Source: Rosellinia necatrix (Eukaryota > Ascomycota > Sordariomycetes > Xylariales > Xylariaceae). From it: DNA of 64,000 nt. The DNA lies in NCBI GenBank assembly GCA_021209875.1, contig JAGYVD010000010.1:1364001-1428000 (forward strand), in the 5' to 3' direction. Under the pieces are notes generated by a model, which saw nothing but the letters and a program-made list of their open reading frames with translations, ran no database searches and had not been told where the DNA came from. Position numbers and translations under genes: made by a program. Of the stretch, positions 36,810 to 47,600 are shown piece after piece; position 1 is the stretch's first letter, and each line of letters begins with the position of its first letter.

Positions 36810-39590
36810 ATGCATCCCCACGTGTTGATTGGCTTGGCACTGTCTTTACCTTATGCCACCGGTCGTGCGCTGATAGGATCGAACCCGAACAGTTCTTCTG
36901 ATGCGGTCAGTGCAAGGTGGCTTGAGGGAAAGCCGGCCCTGAACCTCGGCGCGACCTTTGGCTTGCCGTGGCCGAAAGGCAAGCATCTAAGCGACCAAGT
37001 TGCCTTCTCGGCTTCAACAGACGGCGGCGAGGACGTACCTGTCCAATCATGGATAACATCGTATTGGGCCGATGGTTCTATCAAATGGACCGGCCACGCA
37101 ATACCGGGCTCTGAGTTGATACCTGACGGGTATAAAGTTACGGCGCGGAGGGGTACCACCAAATCGATTACACGGCAGTCGATGACGGTGGGCGATGCCC
37201 GAGATGGCATTGCCGTCAATACGGGGAAGATCAAGGCATTTTTTCCAAAATCGGGAAACGTGCTAGTAAGCTCCTTGGAGACATCCAGCGGGAAGGTGGT
37301 GGGGAAGAACGGGAAGCTCATTTTACAATCACAATCCGGGGTAGTGGACAATGGAGAGAGTCTCGCGAGTTCGGCAATCACCTATTACAAGCTTGAGTCG
37401 AGAATAAACACAACGACAGTGGATGGGGATGGTTCGGTACGAACGTTGGTCACGGTTCGTGGGGACCATCGCATCGATGGCGGAAGGGCTGCGGCTACCC
37501 ACGATCCTTGGGTCCCATTCATAGTGCGATTTTATTTATATGCGAATTCGGACACGATCAAGGTGGTGCACACGCTTCTTTTCGACGGGGCGGCTGATCG
37601 GGATTTCATAACCGGAATCGGGCTTCGTTTCGATATACCGCTTGCCAGTGATGAGCTATACGATAGGCATATTAGAATTGCCGGCGTCGACGATGGCTTT
37701 CTAAACGAAGCCGTACAGGGAATCACTGGGTTGCGGAGAGATCCAGGCCAGGCAGTTCGTCAGGCTCAATTTGAGGGCAGGAAGACACCGGACAGGGCCA
37801 CCTGGGCTACAACAGTCAGCTCAAGACTTCAATGGATCCCTGCTTGGAACGACTATACGCTAACCCAGTTATCGCCGGATGGATTCACGTTGAAGAAGAG
37901 AACTCAGAGCGGCCAGAGCTGGGTGAAGATCCCTGGCGGGACTCGCGCTGGCGGCCTGGCGTATCTTGGAGGCGCTACGACAGGCGGCTTGGCCATCGGG
38001 CTTCGTGACTTCTGGAAGCGATACCCAACTAGCATCGACATATCAAATGCGGCTACCGACTCGGGTCAAATCACGTTATGGCTGTATAGCCCCGCCGGTG
38101 AGCCGATGGACCTGCGCCCGTTCCATGACGGCCTCGGCCAGGATACATATGCCAAACAGCTGGATGCGCTGGAGATTACGTACGAGGACTACGAAGATGG
38201 ATACAATACCCCTCATGGCATCGGAAGGACCAACGAGATCTTCATTCGACTGTTTGACAGCACACCGACATCTGACGAGCTTGCAGCATTAACCGGATTC
38301 ATCAACAAACCCCCGGTGCTAGTGGCCGAGCCCGAATACATCAAGCAAACGGAGGCAATCGGAACGTACTGGGATGTGCCGAATAACACGACAGCGACGC
38401 AAGCCGCGCAAACAATCGAGGGACATCTGGACTTCCTGAACAAGTTCTACCAGGAGCAGGTAGAGCAGCGGAAGTGGTACGGCTTCTGGGACTACGGAGA
38501 TTTCATGCACACATACGACACCGACCGCCACGCCTGGCGCTACGACGTGGGCGGATACGCGTGGGACAACTCGGAGCTCTCGCCGGACCTCTTCTTCTGG
38601 AACTACTTCCTGCGCACGGGGCGCGCGGACGTCTACCGGTTCGCGGAGGCGCACGTCCGGCACACCAGCGAGGTCGACGTGTACCACCTGGGCCCGTACA
38701 GCGGGTTCGGGACGCGGCACGGGGTGCAGCACTGGTCCGACAGCGCCAAGCAGATCCGGGTGTCGACGCCGATCTACCGGCAGGTCTTCTACTTCGTGTC
38801 GGGCGGCGACGAGCGCGTGGGGGAGCTGCTGCACGAGCTCATGGACGCGGACCGGACGTTCCTGACGGTCGACCCGCGGCGCAAGGTGCGCGGGGACAAC
38901 GGCACGTACGTGCCGGACCCGGCGGCCATCGACCTCGACCTCGGCATCGACTTCTCCGGGCTCGCGGCCATCTGGCTGATCGAGTGGTCGCGGCGGGGGC
39001 CGCGCTGGGACGAGGCGCGGGCGAAGCTGGGCGCGGCGCTGCGCGGCATCGGCGCGCTCCGGAACGGCTTCGTCACGGGCGTCGGGCTCTACGACGTCCG
39101 CACGGGCGACGTGCGGCCGCCCGCGGCGGACGCGGCGAACCGCGGCACCGTCGTCGCCGTGTCGCACCTGAGCGCGAGCTTCGGCCTGCCCGAGGTCGTC
39201 GCCCAGGTGGCGCAGTACCTCGGCGACGACCTGCCGCCGGCCTTCGACGCCGCCTGGCTCGACTACTGCTACTACTACGGCGCCGGCGCCGGCGAGCAGG
39301 CGGCCCGCTACGGCCAGTCGTTCGGCAACCTCAACCTCCGCCAGGGCCACTCGCGGCTGACGGCCTACGCGGCGCGCAGGACCGGGAACGCCACGCTCGC
39401 GGCGCGCGCCTGGGCCGAGTTCCTCGGCACCGACGGGTTCGCCCCGACAGCGCCCTGGGCAAGCGAGCGCCTCGCCGGCAGCCGGGTCCTGGCCCCCGTC
39501 GACGAGGCCGCGTGGATCTCGACCAACGACGTCGCCCTCTACGGGTTGGCCGCCATCGAGAACCTGGCGCAGGTCGGGGATGCCCTTTAA
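36810..39590 (+). CDS. Secreted exo-rhamnogalacturonan lyase-like protein (PL26, PcRGLX/YetA-like)
   Basis: A single exon of 926 aa. The N-terminus MHPHVLIGLALSLPYATGRA looks like a secretion signal. The sequence follows the PcRGLX/YetA architecture: an N-terminal RIFT-barrel-like domain (WLEGKPALNLGATFGLPWPKG, VPVQSWITSYWADGSIKWTGHA), a central beta-sandwich region (about residues 220-480), and a C-terminal alpha/alpha-barrel with many aromatic/His motifs (WYGFWDYGDFMHTYD, DRHAWRYDVGGYAWDN, RHTSEVDVYHLGPYSGFGTRHGVQHW). In the family the enzyme removes unsaturated rhamnogalacturonan disaccharides from pectin outside the cell. The 3' part, from about 38470, is much richer in G/C at third positions than the 5' part. 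A dispersed repeat starts 67 bp after the stop codon. Confidence 0.85.
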   Translation: MHPHVLIGLALSLPYATGRALIGSNPNSSSDAVSARWLEGKPALNLGATFGLPWPKGKHLSDQVAFSASTDGGEDVPVQSWITSYWADGSIKWTGHAIPGSELIPDGYKVTARRGTTKSITRQSMTVGDARDGIAVNTGKIKAFFPKSGNVLVSSLETSSGKVVGKNGKLILQSQSGVVDNGESLASSAITYYKLESRINTTTVDGDGSVRTLVTVRGDHRIDGGRAAATHDPWVPFIVRFYLYANSDTIKVVHTLLFDGAADRDFITGIGLRFDIPLASDELYDRHIRIAGVDDGFLNEAVQGITGLRRDPGQAVRQAQFEGRKTPDRATWATTVSSRLQWIPAWNDYTLTQLSPDGFTLKKRTQSGQSWVKIPGGTRAGGLAYLGGATTGGLAIGLRDFWKRYPTSIDISNAATDSGQITLWLYSPAGEPMDLRPFHDGLGQDTYAKQLDALEITYEDYEDGYNTPHGIGRTNEIFIRLFDSTPTSDELAALTGFINKPPVLVAEPEYIKQTEAIGTYWDVPNNTTATQAAQTIEGHLDFLNKFYQEQVEQRKWYGFWDYGDFMHTYDTDRHAWRYDVGGYAWDNSELSPDLFFWNYFLRTGRADVYRFAEAHVRHTSEVDVYHLGPYSGFGTRHGVQHWSDSAKQIRVSTPIYRQVFYFVSGGDERVGELLHELMDADRTFLTVDPRRKVRGDNGTYVPDPAAIDLDLGIDFSGLAAIWLIEWSRRGPRWDEARAKLGAALRGIGALRNGFVTGVGLYDVRTGDVRPPAADAANRGTVVAVSHLSASFGLPEVVAQVAQYLGDDLPPAFDAAWLDYCYYYGAGAGEQAARYGQSFGNLNLRQGHSRLTAYAARRTGNATLAARAWAEFLGTDGFAPTAPWASERLAGSRVLAPVDEAAWISTNDVALYGLAAIENLAQVGDAL

Positions 39591-40591
39591 GCGGTAGGAT
39601 TTCGTGTGGGCGCTTGTCGTGGTGCCTATGTATCGCCTTTCGCAATATGATCTACATCACCAACAGGGCACACCGCGCAGTATAAATAGCATGTATTCTG
39701 GGGGAGCGTAAGCCTAATACGGGTCGCTTTCAGTACAAGGCCGCAGCTAAAAGTGTAGCAAACGTATGCTTATCCTTTAGCGTCGAATTCGGTACGTAGT
39801 CGGGCCTAAAAAGCTAGCCGGAAAAATGCCCTACGCTATATATGCTATCTACCGACTAGAAAAAACCTAATCCTTCTCTAGTAGCCTATTGCCATCGGGT
39901 AGTAAGTAGGACAAATTCAGGGCTATTTCGAGCCCAATATGCCTGAAAGTTGGGGTTATAGAAGGAGAAGTTAGGTGGTGGAGCCCTGACCCTAGTAGAA
40001 CCCAATCAAAAAAAAAAAAGAAAATTTCTGCAAAGACCGTGTCACTGCAAATGGATTGCCTGTACTTCGTACTGTGCCTGTGGTCGTTCCTGTCTCTCAC
40101 ACCCTGAAACAACGCAATATCCTCGTGTAGGTGCTTCCCACACTAGTTACTTGTGCCTTCTTCCCTAATTTGGCTATGTCTTGACTTTCGATATGTATCT
40201 TGTACTTCGTGCCTGTGCGTAGTAGTAGTTGATCCCGTTCATATGTGCATATGTATGCACATTTACTAGCTGCAGATCCCCATGGCGCGAGAGAGCCAAG
40301 GTAAGCGCCAGCAACCATTCACACACGCACGCACACTTAGAGCTCCGCTGTGCACTTCGGTTTGGTGCACTTCGATTCAGTGCGCTAGAATGGAGACTTT
40401 TATATGCAGCCTACCTATGAATTCAAGCACATGGAATCTGCCTCCCAAATTCCCTATCATTGAAGACGAATTCAGCTCAAGCAAACAATCCACCGGATCA
40501 CATTACACCTCGCGGGTCTCTCGAAAATCCCACCTAGCCTTCTGCGATAGCCATAGTTCCACTCAGCGTTAAATCCACTCAACATTAAACC
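39591..40591. other. Intergenic region with repeat copy B and promoter of the C2H2-like gene
   Basis: Holds dispersed repeat copy B (39658-40006), its poly(A) tail, and about 570 bp of unique sequence upstream of the start at 40592. That unique part includes a CATATGTGCATATGTATGCACAT-type alternating stretch near 40240-40262. Confidence 0.55.
39658..40022 (+). repeat. Dispersed repeat, copy B (with A-rich tail)
   Basis: Starts near ACCAACAGGGCACACC and ends ...GTAGAACCCAATC followed by a run of 12 A and more A-rich sequence, which suggests a retroposed, SINE-like element inserted in plus orientation (inference). It aligns with 15768-16083. This copy keeps C/G where copy A has T/A, so it is nearer the source sequence. 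No ORF; no clear A- or B-box recognised; target-site duplication not identified. Confidence 0.8.
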
Positions 40592-42612
40592 ATGTCGATC
40601 GCCTTGCCGCACCGGCGACCACGTGCGAAACGCCAACTGGACAATAAGCCGCATTCTAGCCAGTCCCATGAAGCTGCGAGAATTGAACGCTCTTCCGCTA
40701 AGTTCAGTCATGCAGACGATATTAGCGGCATTGGAGCTGCGTTCCACTGGGATGAATATATGAACACCAACACGGGAACTACAGGAACTACCTGTTATGA
40801 ATCTACCTCCGAATTCCCAACATCGGGGACATTATTAACGAGTGACATTTCAGACTTTGCGTTGGACATCGCGGACCATAATGCTTTTTCATCCGACTCT
40901 CGTTTTTGTCCTACATACTCTGATTGGGGGTACCACCATCATGATTTAGGTAGTCTCCGCGAATATATTAGTTCGCTACAGAACCAACTTCCCTCTAATA
41001 TGGGGGGCCAGGAGGAAGTTAATCTTTCGGCACAGTTCCTCAATGACAATAAGGCAGAAGGGGAGCAGACTGGTTGTTCCCCACAAACCTCAAGACTACC
41101 GCCTTCCGGAATCGACCAACGCGAGGAGGACTTAGTCGACATTCAGCGTGAGTCAAACTCTTTCATACCTCGCTTCGTAAGCGCCTGCCATATATGCCTT
41201 GGGCGTCTAAATCCCCTGGCATTTCTTATAACCTCCCCACCTTATTATGTTCCAATTTGAGCAGCAACCGCAATCGCCTATAGGCCATCTAATTATCTAC
41301 AATAGGCGGGCGCGATCGAGTACCTGATCCTGGATAATCCATCGAAGACAATCCATGTTCCCTAAATTTATCCATTTACCCCAGCGCTGTCGCTCCAGGG
41401 TCTCCCTTGCTTAGCTCAACTCAATTGTCTGGGGATGTCTCTGCACAATCTAGCGACTATGAAGATGATATTATCTTCAATGGCAATCAACCTCTTTTCG
41501 ATCTACCACGAGGGCCACTACTAACTAGGCTTATATCGACTTATTGTGGCAATATCGTGAGAGAGGGAGACGAGCCAGGGGAAGCCGATCGATCGAACCA
41601 CAAGGACGATCCAGACCCCTCGACTTCCGCCACCGCTCAGCAGGAGATAGCAACCAGTTCGCAATACCTAAACCCACCAAACGCTGTAAAGCGAAGGCGC
41701 GAAAATTCATCGCAGGGCCGCGATAGTGACGAAGAAGAAAATGAAGAACCCGAACCGCCCGCGAAGAAGCGAGTACATTGCCCAAAAGAGTCTGTGCTTT
41801 GGGCTTGTTCATTCGCGAAATGGAAGCCTCTTTCTTATCTGTCTTGCTCTAAGTACATCATGAGAGACATCAACAGAGTCAAGCAGCATTTGCGACGAAA
41901 TCACATGAGGCCACCACATTGCCCGACATGCTGGGAAACATTTAAGGACGAAGAAATATTCTACTCTCACATAGGGAGCCGGACATGTTCCCCGCGGCCG
42001 AGGGTGGACTTGGAAGGCATGAATGCCACCCAGCAGAAACACCTGGAGGAAAGAGTCAATAGGAAACTATCTAAATCCGACCAGTGGTACTCTGTATTCT
42101 CGATCCTGTTTCCGGATAGCCCGCGACCGAGTAGCGCTTACCTAGATAGTAACCTATCATCGCAGCTCCTCTCTTTCAAACAGTTCATGGCAACCGACGG
42201 TCTTGAGATCGTGGTGGAGATAGCCTGCGAACATATTCCCGAAAACCTCAGGGGCAATAGCTTCGAGGAGGAGGCCATAGAATTCTCGAAACTGCTATTC
42301 CAACAAGCAGTACCGGAACTCCTCAGGGGGTTCGAGGCCGCCGGACCACATGGGACTTCCGATTCCGGCTATGGGACCTCGACGGACGGCCCCAGTAGCC
42401 ATCATTCAATTCAAGATAGACACGAAGTCGACGCATGGAAGATGCAGACAATACTCGAGACCAATGAACAGATCCCGGTGGAGGCGGAGGGGTGTCATGC
42501 AGACCCCATGGCCGCCTCCGCGTGGCCGGATGCCACTTGCAGCGATACTGGTGATTGCAATCTACCGAACGATGACATAGGATTGCTGTTTGACGGCATT
42601 AATTGGGCTTAG
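40592..42612 (+). CDS. Fungal C2H2-like zinc-finger protein (putative regulator)
   Basis: Exons 40592-41147 and 41399-42612 with a 251-nt phase-1 intron (GTGAGT...CTCCAG) give 589 aa. The N-terminal half is Ser/Gln-rich and acidic, probably disordered. A basic stretch (NAVKRRRENSS) may be a nuclear signal. The conserved block begins WACSFAKWKPLSYLSCSKYIMRDINRVKQHLRRNH, followed by HCPTCWETFKDEEIFYSH, a non-classical pair of C2H2-type fingers. A family-specific helical region follows (KLSKSDQWYSVFSILFPDSPRPSSAYLDS). This protein family is widespread in Pezizomycotina and is usually labelled C2H2-type domain protein; targets are unknown. The first finger usually reads CPF in relatives as I remember them, and here is CSF. 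It might regulate the nearby hydrolase and NRPS genes; this is speculation. Confidence 0.85.
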
Positions 42613-42920
42613 GGGGGAGATTTCGATGAGCTGTTTGGGTGATGTAGGGGGGTTGGATTGTTACGTAGTAGGGTTTGTTGAGGTTTGGATAGGGGGGAGA
42701 CGAGGAGATGAATGAGGATGAGGATGCCATGTACGGTCGGGGCGGGTTTTCGGTCTGACGCAACCAAAAGCGTCTCAAAGTGTATTTTATGGTAACTAGC
42801 AGTGAAATGATATGTACGATGGATGATGGGTATACCTTGGCGTATGATGGGATCATATCGGTCCATAAAAAAAAAGAAATATGTTCAGAGATTGATAAAG
42901 CCCCCCGGAACAATAAAATA
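42613..42920. other. Intergenic region before tRNA-Gln
   Basis: 308 bp. It is the 3' region of the zinc-finger gene and ends in a poly(A) run (about 42868-42877) on the plus strand, 43 bp beyond the tRNA on its 3' side. Nothing else seen. Confidence 0.5.
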
Positions 42921-42992
42921 AGGTCTCCCTGGGAATCGAACCCAGATTAGCGGAATCAGAATCCGCTGTGATAACCATTACACTAGGAAACC
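42921..42992 (-). tRNA. tRNA-Gln (anticodon CTG)
   Basis: Minus-strand cloverleaf of 72 nt, no intron. The acceptor stem GGTTTCC/GGAGACC is fully paired with one G-U. D-arm GTG..CAC with loop containing AATGGTT. Anticodon stem GCGGA/TCCGC closes the loop TTCTGAT, so the anticodon is CTG (codon CAG, Gln). T-arm CTGGG-TTCGATT-CCCAG. Discriminator T. U8 is present. The CCA end is not encoded, as expected for a nuclear gene. Confidence 0.95.
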
Positions 42993-43192
42993 GGCGATTC
43001 TCACTGCCGCGAATAAGCGAGATCTCTTCTCCCTTATGATGACCCTGATAATCACGTGACAGGTCTGCCGCCAACACGCGCCTTAGGTAACTGTCGCTCT
43101 GTCTATTCTAGCGCAGAACTCACGCCAGACATATGCACGTCTACCTGCGTCCCTCCCCCCGGCCCTTATAATCGCCTACACGCCATACCAAG

Positions 43193-44343
43193 ATGCCAAA
43201 CGATACTGTCCGATGCTTGGATGACGAGCGTTTTCATCAATCCTTCACGCCACCTCCTGATGCTAGCCGACCGTCGGATCTGGAACTCAAAGTGACCTAC
43301 GCGGATTTCGGCCATCGCAATGACGAGCGCGTTATGTTCTTCTGCGGCCCCCTGTTAGGAAGGTGGGAGCACACGGCCCTCGGGGCCCATGACCAGGCGT
43401 CTCCCTGCGCTGAGTTGCTGACGAGGACTGCCGCAGCCGCTTCGTGCTCGCGACCAAGGACAAGCTTGCCCAGCGCTACGGCGTGCGCATAATAAGTCCT
43501 GACCGACCTGGTTTTGGTGGCACCACTGATGTGCAGCCTGCCGACAGGATCCGCGTTTGGCTTCATATTGTAGAGGCGCTATTGCAGCACCTGGGCATCA
43601 AACAGGTCTCTATTCTCGGCTACAGTGCTGGGTCTGTCTACGCTATGGAAGTGCTCTTCAACCTGCGCCATCTTCTTCACCCTACTCGTCCGTACGTCGC
43701 TCTCTGTGCTCCGTGGGTCCACCCCTCTCGCTCGGGCGTTTCGGCCCTGAAGCTGGTCAGCCTCATGCCCGATGCCCTCGTCGGCAACTACGATCGTGTG
43801 GTTCAGGTCCTCTACGGCGGCTTCGGCCTAGCCTTCCAGTTCAGCGACCTAGTCGGCTCGACGCCCTCTCTAGGTGGCGGGTCCTTCTTCGCGCCCGGCG
43901 TCGATCCGGCTGATGCGGCCCAAGAGGAGAGCCTCCTTCCCGAGCTCATCTCCCGGTTTAAGAGTGAGCAACTGCGAGGTCTCGGGAAAGATGTACTTTT
44001 GCTCCTAAAACATAACGAGTTCTCGACCTATTGGGGTAGCAGGTTCGACTACGACACGCTTGTGCCGCTGTTAGCACAGGCGGAGAAAAGCCTACGCGCT
44101 GGGGACTCGGCCGCGGTGTCGCCGCTTCAAGTCGATGTCTTTTTCGCAGAATCGGACAATATAATTGGCGCCACAACTGCGCCAGCTTGGTTCAGCAATT
44201 GCTGGCGGCCGGAGCAAGGCGGCGACTTTATTAGGTATAGTAGTGTTACCATTCCGAAGACTACCCATGACAGTCTCTTGGAGTTGAGATATGGCGTTAT
44301 CGAACGCATATTCCAAGCAATGTCAAAACAGAATGATAGTTGA
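43193..44343 (+). CDS. Alpha/beta hydrolase
   Basis: Exons 43193-43362 and 43437-44343 with a 74-nt phase-2 intron (GTGGGA...GCCGCAG) give 358 aa. The splice restores the strand and loop PLLGSRFVLATKDKLAQRYGVRIISPDRPGFGGT. Nucleophile elbow GYSAGS (Ser in G-x-S-x-G); the probable acid is in VFFAESDNIIG and the catalytic His in TTHDSLLEL near the C-terminus. Before the intron VMFFCGPLLG takes the place of the usual oxyanion-hole HG loop. No secretion signal, so it is probably intracellular. It lies convergent with the NRPS 3' end, 300 bp away, so it could be part of the same metabolite cluster (inference). Substrate unknown. Confidence 0.88.
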
Positions 44344-44642
44344 TCGAAGAGCCTACAATGGTTAGCCGCATCATTCCCCCTGAAACCCTTGTAAGAGAGA
44401 TTAGGTGCATAAACCGTATGGCTAATCGGTTCTTGGCAGGTTTGGTCACGTACTCAGCACCTAAGCGATGAAAGGGGTTGCACTTTTCCCTAATACAAGT
44501 CGCCGTGAAGCTACTGCTTTCAATAACCATTGAAGAAATTCGCATTCAATGAAATTTCGGTTAGTTTTGTATAATTACTGGTATATGACATGCGTAACGG
44601 TTTACTAATTCCGAGCTAGCATTTAGCAAATAACCTTGATAT

Positions 44643-47600
44643 CTACATGTCCGAACCTTCGATCGGGAACAAAAGATCAGACATCCCAAGCGCGTTTAGT
44701 AATCCCCCCGGCGCATTATCGGATAGACGCTGAAGCACATTGCATAAATCCTCTAATAGAACTTCGGCGGTCTCCGTATCTAAGCTATGGGTTGGTGCTG
44801 AAAGAGAGACATTCAGACTATCGTTTTCCCACACGGACGTTGAATATACCGAGCTTGGTACATAAATAGGTACGTAAGTGTCAACTTTCAAAGTGATACC
44901 GTCAAGAGTGACGTTGCAGCTAGATTCGATGTTTTGGTGCTGGACGACACTACCGTATGTCGTATTTTGTGACCACCCTGTACCCTGGGAGACGATATCC
45001 TCGAAATCAATAGCCTGCAATGCCATCGTGCGCGCATGTTGGGATTGTACGGCGTCTAGCAAATCGGATGTTTCCCAGTCTGCTTGCAGCGTCACGCGTA
45101 CGGGCATGATATGGACGCAGGCTCCCATCACCGAGCCTAAAGCCGAATTGCGGCCATTCGTAACTTGCCCAAATACCAAATCACGGCTTCTCGTCTTTCG
45201 CGCGAGCACCAGCGCCCAGGCGGCCTTGTGCATCGTCGCCATAGTGAAGCCCTCGACTGGGCGCAGTGAAGGGAGGCTCCGGCTCAAGATCAAGGGATCC
45301 TCCGCACTGTCTAGCTCTGGTCGCAGTTGCGTCGCAGGCGACACATACGTCATTTGCGACCCTTGCAGGATTTCCTCCCACCCCCGCGCTAGCCCCAGCT
45401 GATCGTGGTCCTCCCGCCAGAGGAGGTAATCGGCAAAGCTCGTTGTTAGCGGGGTTAGAGTGCCTTGATATTCAGCAACGAGTTGTTCGAGCAACAATGG
45501 GATCGAAATCGCATCGTATTGCGCATGTGACAACCGAAGAACCAGCGTCTGCTGTATTTCATCCCCGGTGACAAATATGGCTTTGAAATGAGGTGTTCCG
45601 AAAGAGACCGGAGATGTCGAGTCGCGATGGCACAAATCTTTTACGTCGTTTGATGCTAAACAACCCTCCGCAGTGCGTTGCGAACAGAATTGGTCGGACG
45701 CTTTTAGTACGATCTGCAAGAAAGTGTCGTCATGAGGCACAAAGGCTACTCGCAGGATAGCACACCTCTCTACGACAGCTTCTATCGCGGTTTCTAGGCG
45801 CTGACGGTCGATTTGTGCGGGAAGGGGTATAATGAAGTAGTTGCTCTTTCGCGTCCTGATATATTCGCGCTGGAACTCGGTCGTGGGGAGGATATCGGCT
45901 ATATTCTCAAGAGAAAGTGCCCAGTGGGCAGCGATAGCTTCTACATCGCGCTCGCAAAAACCGCGGAAAGCTGAGCGTAGTCGAACGCCAGAACCCTCGT
46001 GGGCAAGTTCTTTCGCAACGGACGCTAGGTTAGATAAAATCGGATTGGAAAAGATCTGGGGAACGGTGAGGTCAATCCCGGCTTGTCGAGCCGCTCCGGC
46101 CACTACACCAAACTTGGTTAGCGATCCACGGGAAAGCGTGTTATTTGAGTGGGGTTAGGTTGATTTTGGAAATACTCACGTCTCATAGCTGCGATGGAGT
46201 CCCCTCCGAGGTGGAAGAAGTCATCGTCAAGCCCTATATTTTCAACCGGCGGGCCGACCAACCGGGCAACAAGTTCGCATAATCGTATTTCCATTTTAGA
46301 AGTGGGTGCCCTTATCGTCGTAGGACGGGAACGATATTCGATAATCTTTTGTTGAGACAATCGTTCAGCTTGTTGGCGGAGAAGACCGCGGTCTACTTTC
46401 GAGGTGCTGGAAAATGGCACATATGATAATGGTAGATAAACATTCGGTCTCATGAATGGCGGAACTAGATTCTTAAGTTTCTTTTCCGCTTGCGCAACGC
46501 AAAGGCAGAAGTCGTCTGATGGGGGAGCAAAGAGAGACGCTTCCGACTGATCAGAAGCTGTGTACGCCCCATGACCCCTCCAGACGAAGGCGACGAGCAT
46601 AGTCTCGCGGGTTACCGTGGAGGATACGACTATGTCGGCAATGGCCATGGCGGCTTCGGGAAATGTGCCTCGGACATGGTGTTCCACGTCTGTCAGTTCA
46701 AGTCTCTGACCTCGGAGCTTCACTTGCGTATCTTTGCGTCCAACGAACTTAATCTCTCCATTCTCAGAGTACTTAACCATATCACCCGTTCTGTAGAGTT
46801 TTTTGTCTCCAACATTTCCACGAAGATTCGTCAACCACTCGGGATAACTGATGAAACTTGCGGCCTGCTTATCTGGGTCGTTAAGGTAGCCGCGAGAAAC
46901 AGTAGGGCCTTCGATTAACAGCTCCCCAACGGATCCAATTGGCGCCAATTTAGTGCAATCGTCCTCGTCCACAATCCAGGCGACGCACCCAGTGCGATTT
47001 CCAAGTTCAGAGGCATCGTCCATCAACTTTCGGGGTAGCGTAGCGATGCAGCAAATGGCGCATTCCGAAGGACCATATGCCAGTATCAGTTGTGTTTTCT
47101 CGCTCCATTTGGATATATCCGCGGAATTGGGCGCTTCCCCGGCCAGGACCAGTGTTCGGAGGCGAGACAGACCTTCTGGATCGAGAATTCTCGCAAGCGT
47201 GGGCGTCAAGCATACCCAATTGACATTCATTCTTACAATGGCATCCTGCATACGGCTATCTCGCTCTGCCTCTGATGGGATGCATATGCACGCTCCAACT
47301 GAGAGAGTTGTTAGGACCTCCAGCACGGCTGCATCGAAGGCGTAGGACGCGTGATGGAGAACCCGTGAGCTGGGCTCTATATGCAGTGCAGAACTGTGTG
47401 CCGCTGCGCTCGAGGCGAAAGCAACGTGTTCAATGATAGTGCCCTTTGGCTTCCCAGTTGTGCCTGATGTGAATATGACATAGGCCGCGTTGGTAGCGCT
47501 TACTACTGGTAACGGACAAGACAGGTCATTCATCCACGAATTTGTTTCGTGGCCGACTTCAAGTATATTGGTGCCATAGTCAGCGATTCTCGGAGAATCT

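Noticed and set aside
38319..39685. Long antisense and alternate-frame ORFs over the PL26-like gene
   Set aside because: They are Arg/Ala/Gly-rich shadows created by GC-rich codons of the real gene; the same applies to frames over 14664-15521 and 16227-17009.
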